In this document: positions 27,886 to 36,940 of the stretch, piece after piece
Layout: the number at the start of each line of letters is the position of its first letter
How positions within the stretch are numbered: the stretch's first letter is position 1
Assembly (NCBI GenBank): GCA_022826205.1
Contig: JAJDVJ010000134.1
Coordinates: 1-43,033 of the forward strand
From: Silicimonas sp.
GTDB taxonomy: Bacteria; Pseudomonadota; Alphaproteobacteria; Rhodobacterales; Rhodobacteraceae
Length of the DNA: 43,033 nt
Reading direction: 5' to 3'
Position numbers and translations under genes: made by a program
Notes under the pieces: generated by a model
The model's input: only the letters and a program-made list of their open reading frames with translations
The model's database searches: none
What the model was told of the DNA's origin: nothing

Positions 27886-28310
27886 GTTTGCACCATGAAA
27901 GAGCCCGTCGCCATGGCAACGGGATTGGCCTTGTCCTCGTCGGTCGCCAAGGTGCGAACAAAGGCGACCGTTCGGGTCAAGTGATAGCAGGTGGCGTGAG
28001 CCGTGATCGTTTGTCCTGGTGTTGCGGGCCGCATGTAGTCGATGCGGAAATTCAGCGTTGCGGTGGTTGACGGCTTGGCAGGATGGGAGAGAACGGCCAC
28101 GCCGCCGCACGTGTCCAGCAAGGAGGAGACGGCTCCACCGTGCGCGACTCCCGTGACTGGGTCTCCTACAAGCCGGTCGTTCCATGGCATCGAGACGACT
28201 GCGGTGCCTTCGCCAACTTCCTCGAGGACCATGTTCATGGCTCGGCAAAAGGGCAACTCGTCGATGAACCGACGCTTCCCCGCTCCACGGATTCCGACCT
28301 TGTCAGGCAT
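27882..28310 (-). CDS. PaaI-type hotdog thioesterase (first copy)
   Basis: A 142-aa hotdog thioesterase that heads the minus-strand operon. The active-site motif is VAHGGAVSSLLDTCGG (about residues 53-68), with DYMRPATPGQTI near 94. A perfect AGGAGG (28317-28322, minus strand) lies 6 bases before the ATG at 28310. This fixes the start and rules out the longer frame to 28562. Both thioesterases sit opposite a beta-oxidation operon across a 301-base control region, which suggests acyl-CoA substrates. Confidence 0.87.
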   Translation of the reverse strand: MPDKVGIRGAGKRRFIDELPFCRAMNMVLEEVGEGTAVVSMPWNDRLVGDPVTGVAHGGAVSSLLDTCGGVAVLSHPAKPSTTATLNFRIDYMRPATPGQTITAHATCYHLTRTVAFVRTLATDEDKANPVAMATGSFMVQT

Positions 28311-28611
28311 GAGTGGCCTCCTGCCCGGGTTTTCGTCCGTTTGTTCGCGTTCGGCAAGCCGTTTGATCCGGCATTCGTGGAGATGCTTGAACTGTCGGCG
28401 GCGAGCGTCTTCCTTGCCCAATCTTGGCACTTGTCTGAACGGACGGCAGGCGTGGGTCTTGTTCCGTGAACTCCGCGTCACCAAATGACTGGAACGATGC
28501 CGGCAAGAGGGGCGGTGCCATGCCTGTCGGCGCGCCAACAGAATTGTGGCGTTGCACGGCATTTGCCGTTACGCCAAGGTGGCCGAACAACATGCCGGAG
28601 GCGACATCAGC
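28311..28611. other. Divergent control region between thioesterase and beta-oxidation operons
   Basis: These 301 bases hold the start signals of both operons and no gene I can support. Ribosome sites are clear at both ends (AGGAGG at 28317-28322 on the minus strand and GGAGGC about 28596-28601 on the plus strand). I could not identify a confident promoter or a palindromic regulator site. Confidence 0.5.
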
Positions 28612-30390
28612 ATGCCAGCCTACACACCTCCCGTTAAAGATCAGCAATTCCTGCTTCATGACCTGTTCAAGGTCAGCGAGAGCGACATTCCCGGTTACGA
28701 GGACCTCGATCGAAGCTTCACTGCGGCGGTTCTGGAAGAGGCCGGAAAGATTGCAGCAAACGTATTGCATCCGTTGAACGTCGTTGGGGACACGCAAGGC
28801 TGCTCGCTCGAAAACGGCGTCGTGCGCGCGCCGGACGGGTTCAAGGCGGCCTGGGACGAAATGGCGAATGGTGGCTGGATGGGGCTTGCCGCCGACCCGG
28901 AACTTGGCGGACAGGGCATGCCTTATCTCCTGAACACGGCGGTCGGCGAGTTCTTCTCGTCCGCGAACATGGCCTTCCAAATGTATGCGGGGCTGGTGCA
29001 GGGCGCGGCGTTGACATTGGCGGCCCACGGGTCGGACGAGCAAAGGGCCACCTACGTTCCATCTATGCATGAAGGGCGCTGGTCGGGAACGATGAACTTG
29101 ACCGAGCCGCATTGCGGAACTGACCTTGGTCTCATTCGCACAAAGGCGGAACCTCAGAACGACGGCAGCTACAGGATCTCGGGCCAGAAGATCTGGATTT
29201 CCGGAGGCGAGCACGACCTTGCCGAGAACATCGTTCACCTGGTTCTTGCACGCATTCCCGACGGTCCGGAGGGGATCAAGGGGATTTCGCTCTTCGTTGT
29301 TCCAAAGTTCCTTCCCAACGAGGATGGCTCGCTCGGCGAGCGGAACCGGCTTTCCTGCGGCGGCCTGGAAGAAAAAATGGGCATCCACGGCAACGCGACC
29401 TGCGTCATGAATTACGACGGCGCCACCGGATGGCTTGTGGGCGAAATGCACAAGGGCATGCGGGCCATGTTCACGATGATGAACGAGGCGAGGCTCTCGG
29501 TGGCGCTTCAGGGCTACGCGCAGGCCGAGATCGCCTACCAGAACGCAGTCGCGTTTGCCCGGGAACGGCTACAGGGGCGGGACGTGACCGGGGCGAAGAA
29601 CCCGGACGGCCCGGCCGACCCGGTCATTGTCCACCCGGATGTGCGCCGAAACCTGCTCGATCAGAAGTCGTTTGTCGAAGGTGCACGCGCCTTGGCGTTC
29701 TGGGGTGCGGAGATGATCGACCGAGCACGCAGGATGAACGATGGGGAAGCCGAGGCGATGGTCTCGCTGCTGATTCCGGTCATGAAGGGATTCCTGACCG
29801 ACAAGGGCTTCGAGGCTTGCGTCCTGGCGCAGCAGACCCTTGGCGGCTCGGGCTTCACGAGAGAGGCAGGAATTGAGCAATTCGTGCGGGACGCGCGCAT
29901 CGCCATGATCTACGAGGGAACCAACGGCATCCAGTCGCTGGACCTCGTGGGCCGGAAGCTTCCTGCGAACGGCGGCAAGGCGATCATGTCATTCTTCGAA
30001 CTGGTGAAGGGCTTCATCAAGGAGAGCGAAGGGAACGAGGCCCTGAAGGCCGATTTCCTCGACCCGCTGAAAGCCGCCTCGAAGGACCTGCAGGCGGCTG
30101 GCATGTACTTCCTGCAGGAGGGCTCGAAGAACCCGCTGCACGCACTGGCGGGATCCTACGATTTCATGCACCTGTTCGGCCATGTGTCCTTGGGCTTCAT
30201 GTGGGCGCGCATGGCACGGGCGTCGATGGAAGCGCTTGAGCTTGGGGCCGAAGACACCGAATACTACGAGACGAAGATCATGACCGGACGCTACTACATG
30301 TCTCGACAACTGCCAGCGACCGGCCTGCATCTGGCGCGTATCACGAGCGGAGCGGAACCCGTGATGGATCTTGGCGCAGAGAGATTCTGA
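28612..30390 (+). CDS. Acyl-CoA dehydrogenase, long form (592 aa)
   Basis: FAD enzyme for the first step of beta-oxidation. At 592 aa it belongs to the long group with a C-terminal extension (DUF1974-like or FadE-type in Rhodobacterales), not the 380-aa type. The ATG at 28612 follows GGAGGC and starts the family's [40 protein letters not shown] near residues 160-180 binds FAD, and [22 protein letters not shown] near 428-449 contains the catalytic Glu. Its partner electron-transfer flavoprotein is not in the window. GST, thiolase and FadB-like genes follow, 11 to 53 bases apart. Confidence 0.93.
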   Translation: MPAYTPPVKDQQFLLHDLFKVSESDIPGYEDLDRSFTAAVLEEAGKIAANVLHPLNVVGDTQGCSLENGVVRAPDGFKAAWDEMANGGWMGLAADPELGGQGMPYLLNTAVGEFFSSANMAFQMYAGLVQGAALTLAAHGSDEQRATYVPSMHEGRWSGTMNLTEPHCGTDLGLIRTKAEPQNDGSYRISGQKIWISGGEHDLAENIVHLVLARIPDGPEGIKGISLFVVPKFLPNEDGSLGERNRLSCGGLEEKMGIHGNATCVMNYDGATGWLVGEMHKGMRAMFTMMNEARLSVALQGYAQAEIAYQNAVAFARERLQGRDVTGAKNPDGPADPVIVHPDVRRNLLDQKSFVEGARALAFWGAEMIDRARRMNDGEAEAMVSLLIPVMKGFLTDKGFEACVLAQQTLGGSGFTREAGIEQFVRDARIAMIYEGTNGIQSLDLVGRKLPANGGKAIMSFFELVKGFIKESEGNEALKADFLDPLKAASKDLQAAGMYFLQEGSKNPLHALAGSYDFMHLFGHVSLGFMWARMARASMEALELGAEDTEYYETKIMTGRYYMSRQLPATGLHLARITSGAEPVMDLGAERF

Positions 30391-30401
30391 TTGGAGGGAG
30401 A

Positions 30402-31043
30402 ATGACGATCAAGCTGCACTGTTTCGGCGAAAGCGGACACTCATACAAGGCGGCGCTTGCGCTGGAACTCGGACCGCTCGACTGGGAGCCGGTCTTCGTT
30501 GACTTCTTCAACGGCGCGTCGCGCAGCGAGAGCTATCGTCACGACCTCAACGTCATGGGCGAGGCACCCGTGCTGGTCGATGGCGACGTGCACCTGACCC
30601 AGTCCGGCGTGATACAGGACTATCTTTCGGAACGAACCGGGCAATTTGGCGGTCAGTCCCCGGAAGGCCGTCGCGAGATACTTCGTTGGGTGCTCTGGGA
30701 CAATCACAAGCTGTCGAGCCAGGCCGGCGTGACGCGGTTTCTCATGAACTTCCTGCCGCCAGAAAAGCGCCCCGAGCCCGTGATCGCGTGGCTCCAGGGA
30801 AGGTTGACGGCGGCGCTCCGGGTCCTCGAAGGCCATCTTGAATCGCGCGAGTGGATCGTCGGCCAAGACGTCACGAATGCGGATCTGACCTGCTGCAGCT
30901 ATCTCTTCTACGATGAGCCGTTCGGCTTTGAGCGCAAGGACTGGCCGGCCATTGATGCTTGGCTGAAGCGGATCGAGGCGCTCGACGGCTGGAAGCACCC
31001 GTATGATCTCATGCAGCGGGCTTTCCCGGCCAAGGCAGCGTGA
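30402..31043 (+). CDS. Glutathione S-transferase family protein in beta-oxidation operon
   Basis: A 213-aa GST-fold protein. The N-terminal thioredoxin-like domain begins IKLHCFGESGHSYKAALALEL, with a Ser or Cys as the likely thiol-stabilising residue, and the motif GEAPVLVDGDVHLTQSGVIQDYL (about 50-72) binds the gamma-glutamyl part of glutathione. A helical C-terminal domain follows. GGAGGG lies just before the ATG at 30402. It sits 11 bases after the acyl-CoA dehydrogenase and 14 before the thiolase, so it is a true operon member. Its substrate is unknown. Confidence 0.88.
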   Translation: MTIKLHCFGESGHSYKAALALELGPLDWEPVFVDFFNGASRSESYRHDLNVMGEAPVLVDGDVHLTQSGVIQDYLSERTGQFGGQSPEGRREILRWVLWDNHKLSSQAGVTRFLMNFLPPEKRPEPVIAWLQGRLTAALRVLEGHLESREWIVGQDVTNADLTCCSYLFYDEPFGFERKDWPAIDAWLKRIEALDGWKHPYDLMQRAFPAKAA

Positions 31044-31057
31044 GAAAGGGCACGACC

Positions 31058-32269
31058 ATGGGCGAAGCCTACATCTATGACGCGATTCGTTCGCCCCGCG
31101 GCAAGGGCCGGAGCGCAGGCAGCCTGCACGAGGTCACTCCGGTCAAGCTCTCGGCCGACCTGCTCAACGCCATGAAGCGACGGAATGGCCTGGACGGCCA
31201 AATTGTCGAGGACGTGATCTGGGGCAATGCGACCCAGGTCAAGGAGCAGGGCGGGTGTCTCGCGCGGACTGCCGTCCTGGCATCCAACCTTGACGAGCGC
31301 GTTCCGGGCCTCTCCATCAACCGATTCTGCGCAAGTGGCATGGAGGCCGTCAACCTCGCCGCAAACCAGGTGAAGGGTGGTGCGGGCGAAGCGTATATCG
31401 CTGGGGGCGTTGAATGCATGAGCCGTGTGGCCATGGGCAGCGACGGCGCCGCGATTGCCGTCGACCCCAGCGTTGCCATGAAGATGTATTTCGTGCCGCA
31501 GGGCATTTCCGCGGACATCATCGCGACCGAGTACGGATTCAGCCGCGCCGATGCGGATGCCTACGCGGTCGAAAGCCAGCAGCGGGCGGCGCGGGCCTGG
31601 GACGAGGGCCGATTCGAGAAATCGATTGTCCCAATCAGCGATCAGAACGGCCTGCCAATTCTGGACCGCGACGAGCACATGCGCCCCGACACGGACATGC
31701 AGGCGTTGGGCGCACTTGATCCCTCCTTCAAGGATCAGGGCGAAGTCATGCCCGGCTTCGATGCTGTCGCGCTAATGAAGTACCCGCATCTCGAGAGGAT
31801 CAACCATGTGCATCATGCCGGGAACTCAAGCGGCATCGTTGATGGCGCCGCGGCGATGCTGGTCGGTTCCAAGGAGTTTGGCGAGGCAAACGGTCTGACG
31901 CCAAGGGCGCGAATCTTGGCGACTGCGAAGATCGGCACCGATCCGACAATCATGCTGACGGGGCCTGTGCCGGCAACGAAAAAGGTTCTGGCCGACAGCG
32001 GAATGAAAATCGGCGACATAGACCTCTTCGAGGTCAACGAGGCATTCTCCTCGGTCGTTCTGCGCTTCATGCAGGCATTTGACGTCGACCACGGCGTCCT
32101 GAACGTCAACGGCGGCGCAATCGCAATGGGGCATCCTCTTGGCGCTTCCGGCGCCATCATCATCGGAACGCTTCTTGATGAAATGGAACGCCAGGACAAG
32201 GAAACCGGCTTGGCCGCGATCTGCGTGGCAAGCGGCATGGGCGCGGCCACGATCCTGGAGCGCGTGTAG
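31058..32269 (+). CDS. Acetyl-CoA C-acyltransferase (thiolase), FadA-like
   Basis: Degradative thiolase (403 aa) that cleaves 3-ketoacyl-CoA in the last step of beta-oxidation. The acyl-carrying Cys is in NRFCASGMEAVNLA (about residue 91), and NEAFSSV, GGAIAMGHPLGASGA and CVASGMGAATI carry the other catalytic residues. The C-terminal box is usually CxGGGxG; here it reads CVASGMG, a variant. The ATG at 31058 follows GAAAGGG; a GTG at 31040 overlapping the GST stop is possible. It is 52 bases before the fused hydratase/dehydrogenase, its probable complex partner. Confidence 0.93.
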   Translation: MGEAYIYDAIRSPRGKGRSAGSLHEVTPVKLSADLLNAMKRRNGLDGQIVEDVIWGNATQVKEQGGCLARTAVLASNLDERVPGLSINRFCASGMEAVNLAANQVKGGAGEAYIAGGVECMSRVAMGSDGAAIAVDPSVAMKMYFVPQGISADIIATEYGFSRADADAYAVESQQRAARAWDEGRFEKSIVPISDQNGLPILDRDEHMRPDTDMQALGALDPSFKDQGEVMPGFDAVALMKYPHLERINHVHHAGNSSGIVDGAAAMLVGSKEFGEANGLTPRARILATAKIGTDPTIMLTGPVPATKKVLADSGMKIGDIDLFEVNEAFSSVVLRFMQAFDVDHGVLNVNGGAIAMGHPLGASGAIIIGTLLDEMERQDKETGLAAICVASGMGAATILERV

Positions 32270-32321
32270 GTGAGGAAACTGCGTGCTTTCGTGAACGGAG
32301 AGCCCGGGTGGGGGACCAGAC

Positions 32322-34520
32322 ATGACTGACTTTGCTTACGAGGTCCACGACGACGGGGTTGCCGTCATCACCTGGGACGTCCCCGGGAAGTCGATGAACG
32401 TCATGACCCGCGAGGCGTTCGAGGCGCTGGACAGCCAGGTCGATCAGGCACTGACCGATGATGACGTGAAAGGAATCGTCATCACCTCGGGAAAGGAAAG
32501 CTTTGCTGGCGGGATGGACCTGAACGTGCTGGCGTCGATCCGCGACGCGGCGGGCGAGGACCCCGCACCCATGCTCTTCGAGTTCATCATGGAGGGCCAC
32601 CGGATCCTGCGCAACATCGAACGGGCGGGAATGGACCCAAAGACGAACAAGGGCGGCAAGCCGGTGGCCTGCGCGGTGCCCGGGCTGTGCGCCGGCATCG
32701 GCACCGAGATTGCCCTGGCGTGCCACCGCCGGTTCATGGCGGACACGCCCAATGGCCGCATCGGGCTGCCGGAAATCCGGGTGGGCCTCTTCCCCGGCGC
32801 GGGTGGCACGACGCGCTATTCTCGCATGGTTGGCGCGATGGCGGCTTCGCCGGTGCTTCTCGAAGGCAAGCTGCTTGAGCCGCGCAAGGCAAAGGCTGCC
32901 CAGCTTGTCGACGAAGTCGTGGCGCCGGACGAACTTCTCGCGCGAGCCAAGGAATGGATCTTGAGCGCGCGGGACGCAGATCTGGTCAAGCCTTGGGACC
33001 AGAAGGGATTCAAGATGCCTGGCGGAGCGCCTTACCACCCCCAGGGCTTCATGACCTTTGTCGGCGCAAGTGCAATGATCAACGGAAAGACCAAGGGTGT
33101 CTATCCGGCTGCGAAGGCGCTGTTGTCCGCCGTCTACGAGGGCGCGCTGGTACCGTTCGACACGGCACTCAGGATCGAGGCGCGACACTTCACGAACATC
33201 CTGATGAACCCGACGTCCAGCGCAATGATCCGGTCCCTGTTCATCAGTAAGGAAGCCTTGGAGAAAGGCGCGCGCAGACCGGACGCCAGTGATCAGAAGG
33301 TCAGGAAGATCGGCGTTCTGGGCGCAGGCATGATGGGAGCCGGCATCGCCCATGTCAGTGCCAAGGCAGGCGTAGATGTGGTCCTGGTGGATCGCGATCT
33401 TGCCACGGCCGAGAGTGGCAAGGCGCACTCGGAGGAAATTCTGAACAAGGGCATCGCTCGCAGACGCGTGACCGAAGAGGAGAAGGCAGAGGTTCTTGGA
33501 AGGATTCTTGCCACCGCCGATCTCGGTTCTCTGGACGGTTGTGACCTGATCGTGGAGGCCGTGTTCGAGGATCCGGGCGTGAAGGCGGACATCACGAAGA
33601 GTGTCGAGAAGATTGCGGGCGATGACTGCATTTTTGCCACGAACACATCGACTCTGCCGATCACCGAACTGGCTCAGGCAAGCGTTCGGCCGGAGCAGTT
33701 CATAGGCATTCACTTTTTCAGCCCGGTCGACCGGATGCTCCTGGTCGAGATCATCAAGGGTGCCAAGACGGGTGATCGGGCCGTTGCCAAGGCGCTGGAC
33801 TATGTGCGCCAGATTCGAAAGACGCCGATTGTCGTGAACGATGCGCGATTCTTCTATGCAAATCGCTGCATCATTCCCTACATCAACGAAGGCCTGCGCA
33901 TGGTCGGCGAAGGGGTGGAGCCGGCGTTGGTCGAGAATGCCGCGAAGCTGCTCGGGTTCCCGCTTGGCCCCCTGCAGCTCGTCGACGAGACCTCGATCGA
34001 TCTGGGCGTGAAGATTGCCAAGGCCACCCGCGCCGCGATGGGGGATACTTATCCTGACGAGGCCGTTGACGAGGTTCTGTTCTGGATGGCTGGCCAAGAG
34101 CGACTAGGCCGCAAGGCCGGTGCGGGCTTCTATGCGTATGACGCGGCTGGCAAGCGCACGGGTCTTTGGGAAGGATTGCGTGAGAGGTTCGGGTGCGAGG
34201 GCATCCCTCCGCTGGAGGAGGTGCAGAACAGGATGATGATGGTGCAGGCGCTGGAAGCCGTGCGTGCGCTCGAGGAGGGTGTTCTGAGCGACATTCGCGA
34301 AGGGGATGTCGGCGCGATCCTCGGGTGGGGATTCGCGCCCTGGTCCGGTGGTCCGTTCTCTTGGCTCGACATGACCGGGGCCGGACGAGCGATGGAGATT
34401 TGCGCCGACCTCGAAGCCCGGTTCGGCACCCGCTTCGCGCAGCCTTCTCTCCTGTCTGAACTGGCGAAGTCCGGTGAAGGATTCTATTGGCGTTTCGGGT
34501 CGGTCCAGAGAGCCGCTTAG
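32322..34520 (+). CDS. Fused enoyl-CoA hydratase / 3-hydroxyacyl-CoA dehydrogenase, FadB/FadJ-like
   Basis: Bifunctional beta-oxidation protein (732 aa). The N-terminal crotonase domain keeps both catalytic glutamates: in GIGTEIALA (near residue 128) and LPEIRVGLFPGAGG (near 148). The dehydrogenase domain starts near 326 with IGVLGAGMMGAGIAHVSAKAG for NAD, and the catalytic His-Glu pair is in GIHFFSPVDRMLLVEII near 465. C-terminal 3HCDH repeats follow. With the acyl-CoA dehydrogenase and thiolase upstream this gives a complete beta-oxidation cycle in one operon. fadB versus fadJ cannot be decided from sequence alone. Confidence 0.95.
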   Translation: MTDFAYEVHDDGVAVITWDVPGKSMNVMTREAFEALDSQVDQALTDDDVKGIVITSGKESFAGGMDLNVLASIRDAAGEDPAPMLFEFIMEGHRILRNIERAGMDPKTNKGGKPVACAVPGLCAGIGTEIALACHRRFMADTPNGRIGLPEIRVGLFPGAGGTTRYSRMVGAMAASPVLLEGKLLEPRKAKAAQLVDEVVAPDELLARAKEWILSARDADLVKPWDQKGFKMPGGAPYHPQGFMTFVGASAMINGKTKGVYPAAKALLSAVYEGALVPFDTALRIEARHFTNILMNPTSSAMIRSLFISKEALEKGARRPDASDQKVRKIGVLGAGMMGAGIAHVSAKAGVDVVLVDRDLATAESGKAHSEEILNKGIARRRVTEEEKAEVLGRILATADLGSLDGCDLIVEAVFEDPGVKADITKSVEKIAGDDCIFATNTSTLPITELAQASVRPEQFIGIHFFSPVDRMLLVEIIKGAKTGDRAVAKALDYVRQIRKTPIVVNDARFFYANRCIIPYINEGLRMVGEGVEPALVENAAKLLGFPLGPLQLVDETSIDLGVKIAKATRAAMGDTYPDEAVDEVLFWMAGQERLGRKAGAGFYAYDAAGKRTGLWEGLRERFGCEGIPPLEEVQNRMMMVQALEAVRALEEGVLSDIREGDVGAILGWGFAPWSGGPFSWLDMTGAGRAMEICADLEARFGTRFAQPSLLSELAKSGEGFYWRFGSVQRAA

Positions 34521-34645
34521 CATGATGATGATTTCGTGGTTCCGCGACTCGATGCGGAAGTGCGTCCTTTTGCGCGATTTCAGGTGGTGACAGGGTCTGG
34601 GTCGTGCGTTATTAGAAGTGCGCACGTGTGCCGGAGATTGGAACC

Positions 34646-34780
34646 ATGGCCGACTACAAGCACGGTGAAATGGAAGTTGCAGATCAGGAAGCCGTTTTCT
34701 CGGGCTTCGTGACTTGGGTGAAGAACGTCACGATTGTCTGCTTTCTGGTCCTGATTTTCCTCGCGGTCTTCAATTCCTGA
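34646..34780 (+). CDS. aa3-type cytochrome c oxidase subunit IV
   Basis: A 44-aa membrane protein beginning MADYKHGEMEVADQEAVFSG. One membrane helix occupies residues 28-42 (NVTIVCFLVLIFLAVF). This is the bacterial aa3-type subunit IV family, found mainly in alphaproteobacteria; in Paracoccus the subunit sits beside subunits I and III and is dispensable for activity. The other oxidase genes are not nearby, so it is an isolated structural gene. CCGGAG lies upstream of the ATG. It supports an alphaproteobacterial origin. Confidence 0.85.
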   Translation: MADYKHGEMEVADQEAVFSGFVTWVKNVTIVCFLVLIFLAVFNS

Positions 34781-34979
34781 GCTTTCGCGCCGCGTTCTCA
34801 TGGACGCGAGATTGAGCGTTGCCCTAATCATGGAAACCCGTGGTGTCTTGCCCGCCCTGCGTGGCATGTGCGCGATGTGAGTTCGACAGTTGGGCCATTG
34901 GCCAAGGACTCGGCAATTTCCGCAGATCGCGATGCAGCTGCATGCCGGGCAGAGTGGCTGCCAATCCCAAGGAAGCGAT

Positions 34980-35306
34980 TCAGAACATCCAGTTGAGAAA
35001 TTCCAGGGTTGTCGCACCGGCCAATGCACCCCAAAGGACATTCCTTCGCCAGAAGGCAACGGCCAGGGTTGCAAGTGCCGCGGCAAGGCGCACCGGATCG
35101 GTGTCACCTCCAGCGGCATCCGGCCAAGCGACGAGCGGCGCGACCAGGCCCGGCAACACTGCCACAGGCGTGTAGCGCAAGTGGCGAAGCAACCAATCCG
35201 GCATCCTTCGGCTGCCAACCAGCCCGAGGAAGGAGAAGCGGATCAGGAAAGTGCCCACGCCCAGCACGGCGATGATCGCCCAGATCTCGGTCGCTGAATG
35301 ACTCAC
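34980..35306 (-). CDS. azlD: AzlD family branched-chain amino acid transport protein
   Basis: Small membrane subunit (108 aa) of the AzlCD exporter, with about three to four hydrophobic segments. Pattern IWAIIAVLGVGTFLIRFSFLG near residues 7-27 is the family start. Its ATG overlaps the azlC stop (ATGA), so the two are translated together. In Bacillus and Corynebacterium (BrnFE) the pair exports branched-chain amino acids or analogues; the substrate here is unproven. About 200 bases separate it from the convergent cytochrome oxidase subunit. Confidence 0.88.
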   Translation of the reverse strand: MSHSATEIWAIIAVLGVGTFLIRFSFLGLVGSRRMPDWLLRHLRYTPVAVLPGLVAPLVAWPDAAGGDTDPVRLAAALATLAVAFWRRNVLWGALAGATTLEFLNWMF

Positions 35307-36004
35307 CGGCCTCGCCTTCTCTCGATTTCAGCGCCTACAGCCATCGCTATTGCGGCGGCGATCAGGAGCCCGATGCCTGTCGGCAGCCAGAACAGGAGCA
35401 TTGCTGCGATCGCCGACGACACGGCGGCTGCAAGATGGGCAAGCGTCTTGAGCATCGGCCCCACGATTGCCAGGAACAGGATCGGCATCGCAAAATCGAT
35501 CAAGGCGTTGTCGGGCAGCGCCCCGCCGGCTGCCGCGCCAATCAATGTTCCAATCACCCAAAACGGTGCCGTCAACGCGATCGTGCCGAGAAAGTAGACA
35601 ACCTTTTGGTCCACCGGCCGTTCGGGCCGCTCGTCGAAGTGCGCGATTCCAAGCGCATAGCTGATGTCGAAATTGAGATACGAAACGATCACGCGCTGCC
35701 AGAGCGGGGCCGATCCCAGATGCGGCTGAAGTGACGCGGAATACATCGCCATTCTCAAGTTGACGGCAAGTGCCGCTGCCATCGCCACCCAAATCGGCGC
35801 CGCCTCCGACAGCAGCTGCACGGCAGTGAACTGTGCGGCTCCAGCAATCACGACGAGGGACATTCCGACCGATTGGGGAATGTCCAGCCCAGTTTCGACG
35901 GCGACGACCCCGAACAGAAAGGCGAACGGACCGGCAACGAAAAGGAACGGCACGCCGGCAATGAATCCTTCGAGGAATGCGGATTTTCCTGTGGCTAAGG
36001 ACAT
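35303..36004 (-). CDS. azlC: AzlC family branched-chain amino acid permease
   Basis: Main membrane subunit (233 aa) of the AzlCD exporter, with several helices. The start EGFIAGVPFLFVAGPFAFLFGVVAVETGL and the segment LSEAAPIWVAMAAALAVNLRMAMYSASLQPHL (about 65-96) are AzlC hallmarks. It is divergent from fdhD with 57 bases between, so the two promoters must overlap. No Lrp-type regulator gene is near. Confidence 0.9.
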   Translation of the reverse strand: MSLATGKSAFLEGFIAGVPFLFVAGPFAFLFGVVAVETGLDIPQSVGMSLVVIAGAAQFTAVQLLSEAAPIWVAMAAALAVNLRMAMYSASLQPHLGSAPLWQRVIVSYLNFDISYALGIAHFDERPERPVDQKVVYFLGTIALTAPFWVIGTLIGAAAGGALPDNALIDFAMPILFLAIVGPMLKTLAHLAAAVSSAIAAMLLFWLPTGIGLLIAAAIAMAVGAEIERRRGR

Positions 36005-36061
36005 GGTCCGGCCCTAATCTCTGCCAGGTGCGAATAGCACAGGCAGGAAGGGGCGCAATCA

Positions 36062-36940
36062 ATGGATCGTGAAGGCGCTGGTCGGTACCTGATCGCTCCC
36101 GATCCGGGGGACGCGCGGCTGACGCGCGCTGTCGAAGGCGTTGACGAAGCCGGGACCGGCGCGGAGATTTCCGTGGTCGAGGAACGTCCGCTGACAATTT
36201 TCCTGAACGGACAGGAAATCGTGACAGTCATGACCATCGGCGATTATCCCGAGTATCTGGCACTTGGATTTCTTCGGAATCAGGGCATGTTGAAGTCAGG
36301 CGAAAAAATCTCTGGCGTTGATTTTGATGCCGAACTCGAAACCGTCGTGCTGCGCACAGACAGCGAGACCAGCTACGAGGAAAAGCTCAAGAAAAAGACC
36401 CGAACAAGCGGGTGCGCGGTGGGTACCGTCTTCGGAGACGTCATGGAAGGTCTGGAGGATCTGACATTGCCGGACGCTGAACTGAGGACATCCTGGCTGT
36501 ATTCCCTTGCGCAAGCCATCAACCGGACGCCGTCGCTCTATCTGGCGGCGGGCGCAATACATGGTACCGTTCTCTGTGAGGAGGACCGGACACTGGTCTA
36601 TATGGAGGATGTCGGCCGCCACAACGCGGTCGACAAGATCGCGGGGTGGATGCTGAGCAACGAGGTCTCCGGGAACGACAAGATCCTCTACACGACCGGA
36701 CGCCTGACCTCGGAAATGGTGATCAAGTGTGCCCTGATGGGAATTCCGGCACTCGTCTCCCGATCCGGATTCACGGCGTGGGGAGTGGAGATCGCCCGCG
36801 AAGTTGGCCTGACGCTGATCGGCCGTATGCGCGGGCATCGATTCGTCTGCCTGTCAGGCGAAAGACGTCTTGTTCGCGACGCCGAACCGGCGCATGTGGT
36901 GTCGGAAGAGCGCAGGCACCAGCGAAAGGGAAGTCGCTGA
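36062..36940 (+). CDS. fdhD: Formate dehydrogenase accessory sulfurtransferase FdhD
   Basis: Moves sulfur from a desulfurase to the molybdenum cofactor of formate dehydrogenase (292 aa). Family motifs: EERPLTIFLNGQEIVTVMTIGDYPEYLALGF (about 40-70), VYMEDVGRHNAVDKIAGW near 180-197, and TGRLTSEMVIKCALMGIP near 217-234. The catalytic loop reads TSGCAVGT with Cys118; E. coli has CxxC (Cys121, Cys124), and here the second Cys is Gly. AGGAAGGGG precedes ATG 36062. mobA, mobB and moeA follow, so this is a molybdenum-cofactor maturation operon, but no formate dehydrogenase genes are in the window. Confidence 0.92.
   Translation: MDREGAGRYLIAPDPGDARLTRAVEGVDEAGTGAEISVVEERPLTIFLNGQEIVTVMTIGDYPEYLALGFLRNQGMLKSGEKISGVDFDAELETVVLRTDSETSYEEKLKKKTRTSGCAVGTVFGDVMEGLEDLTLPDAELRTSWLYSLAQAINRTPSLYLAAGAIHGTVLCEEDRTLVYMEDVGRHNAVDKIAGWMLSNEVSGNDKILYTTGRLTSEMVIKCALMGIPALVSRSGFTAWGVEIAREVGLTLIGRMRGHRFVCLSGERRLVRDAEPAHVVSEERRHQRKGSR

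Noticed and set aside
32160-34097. 645-aa open frame on the minus strand
   Set aside because: Antisense shadow of the fused hydratase/dehydrogenase gene; His/Arg/Asp-rich translation typical of such shadows.
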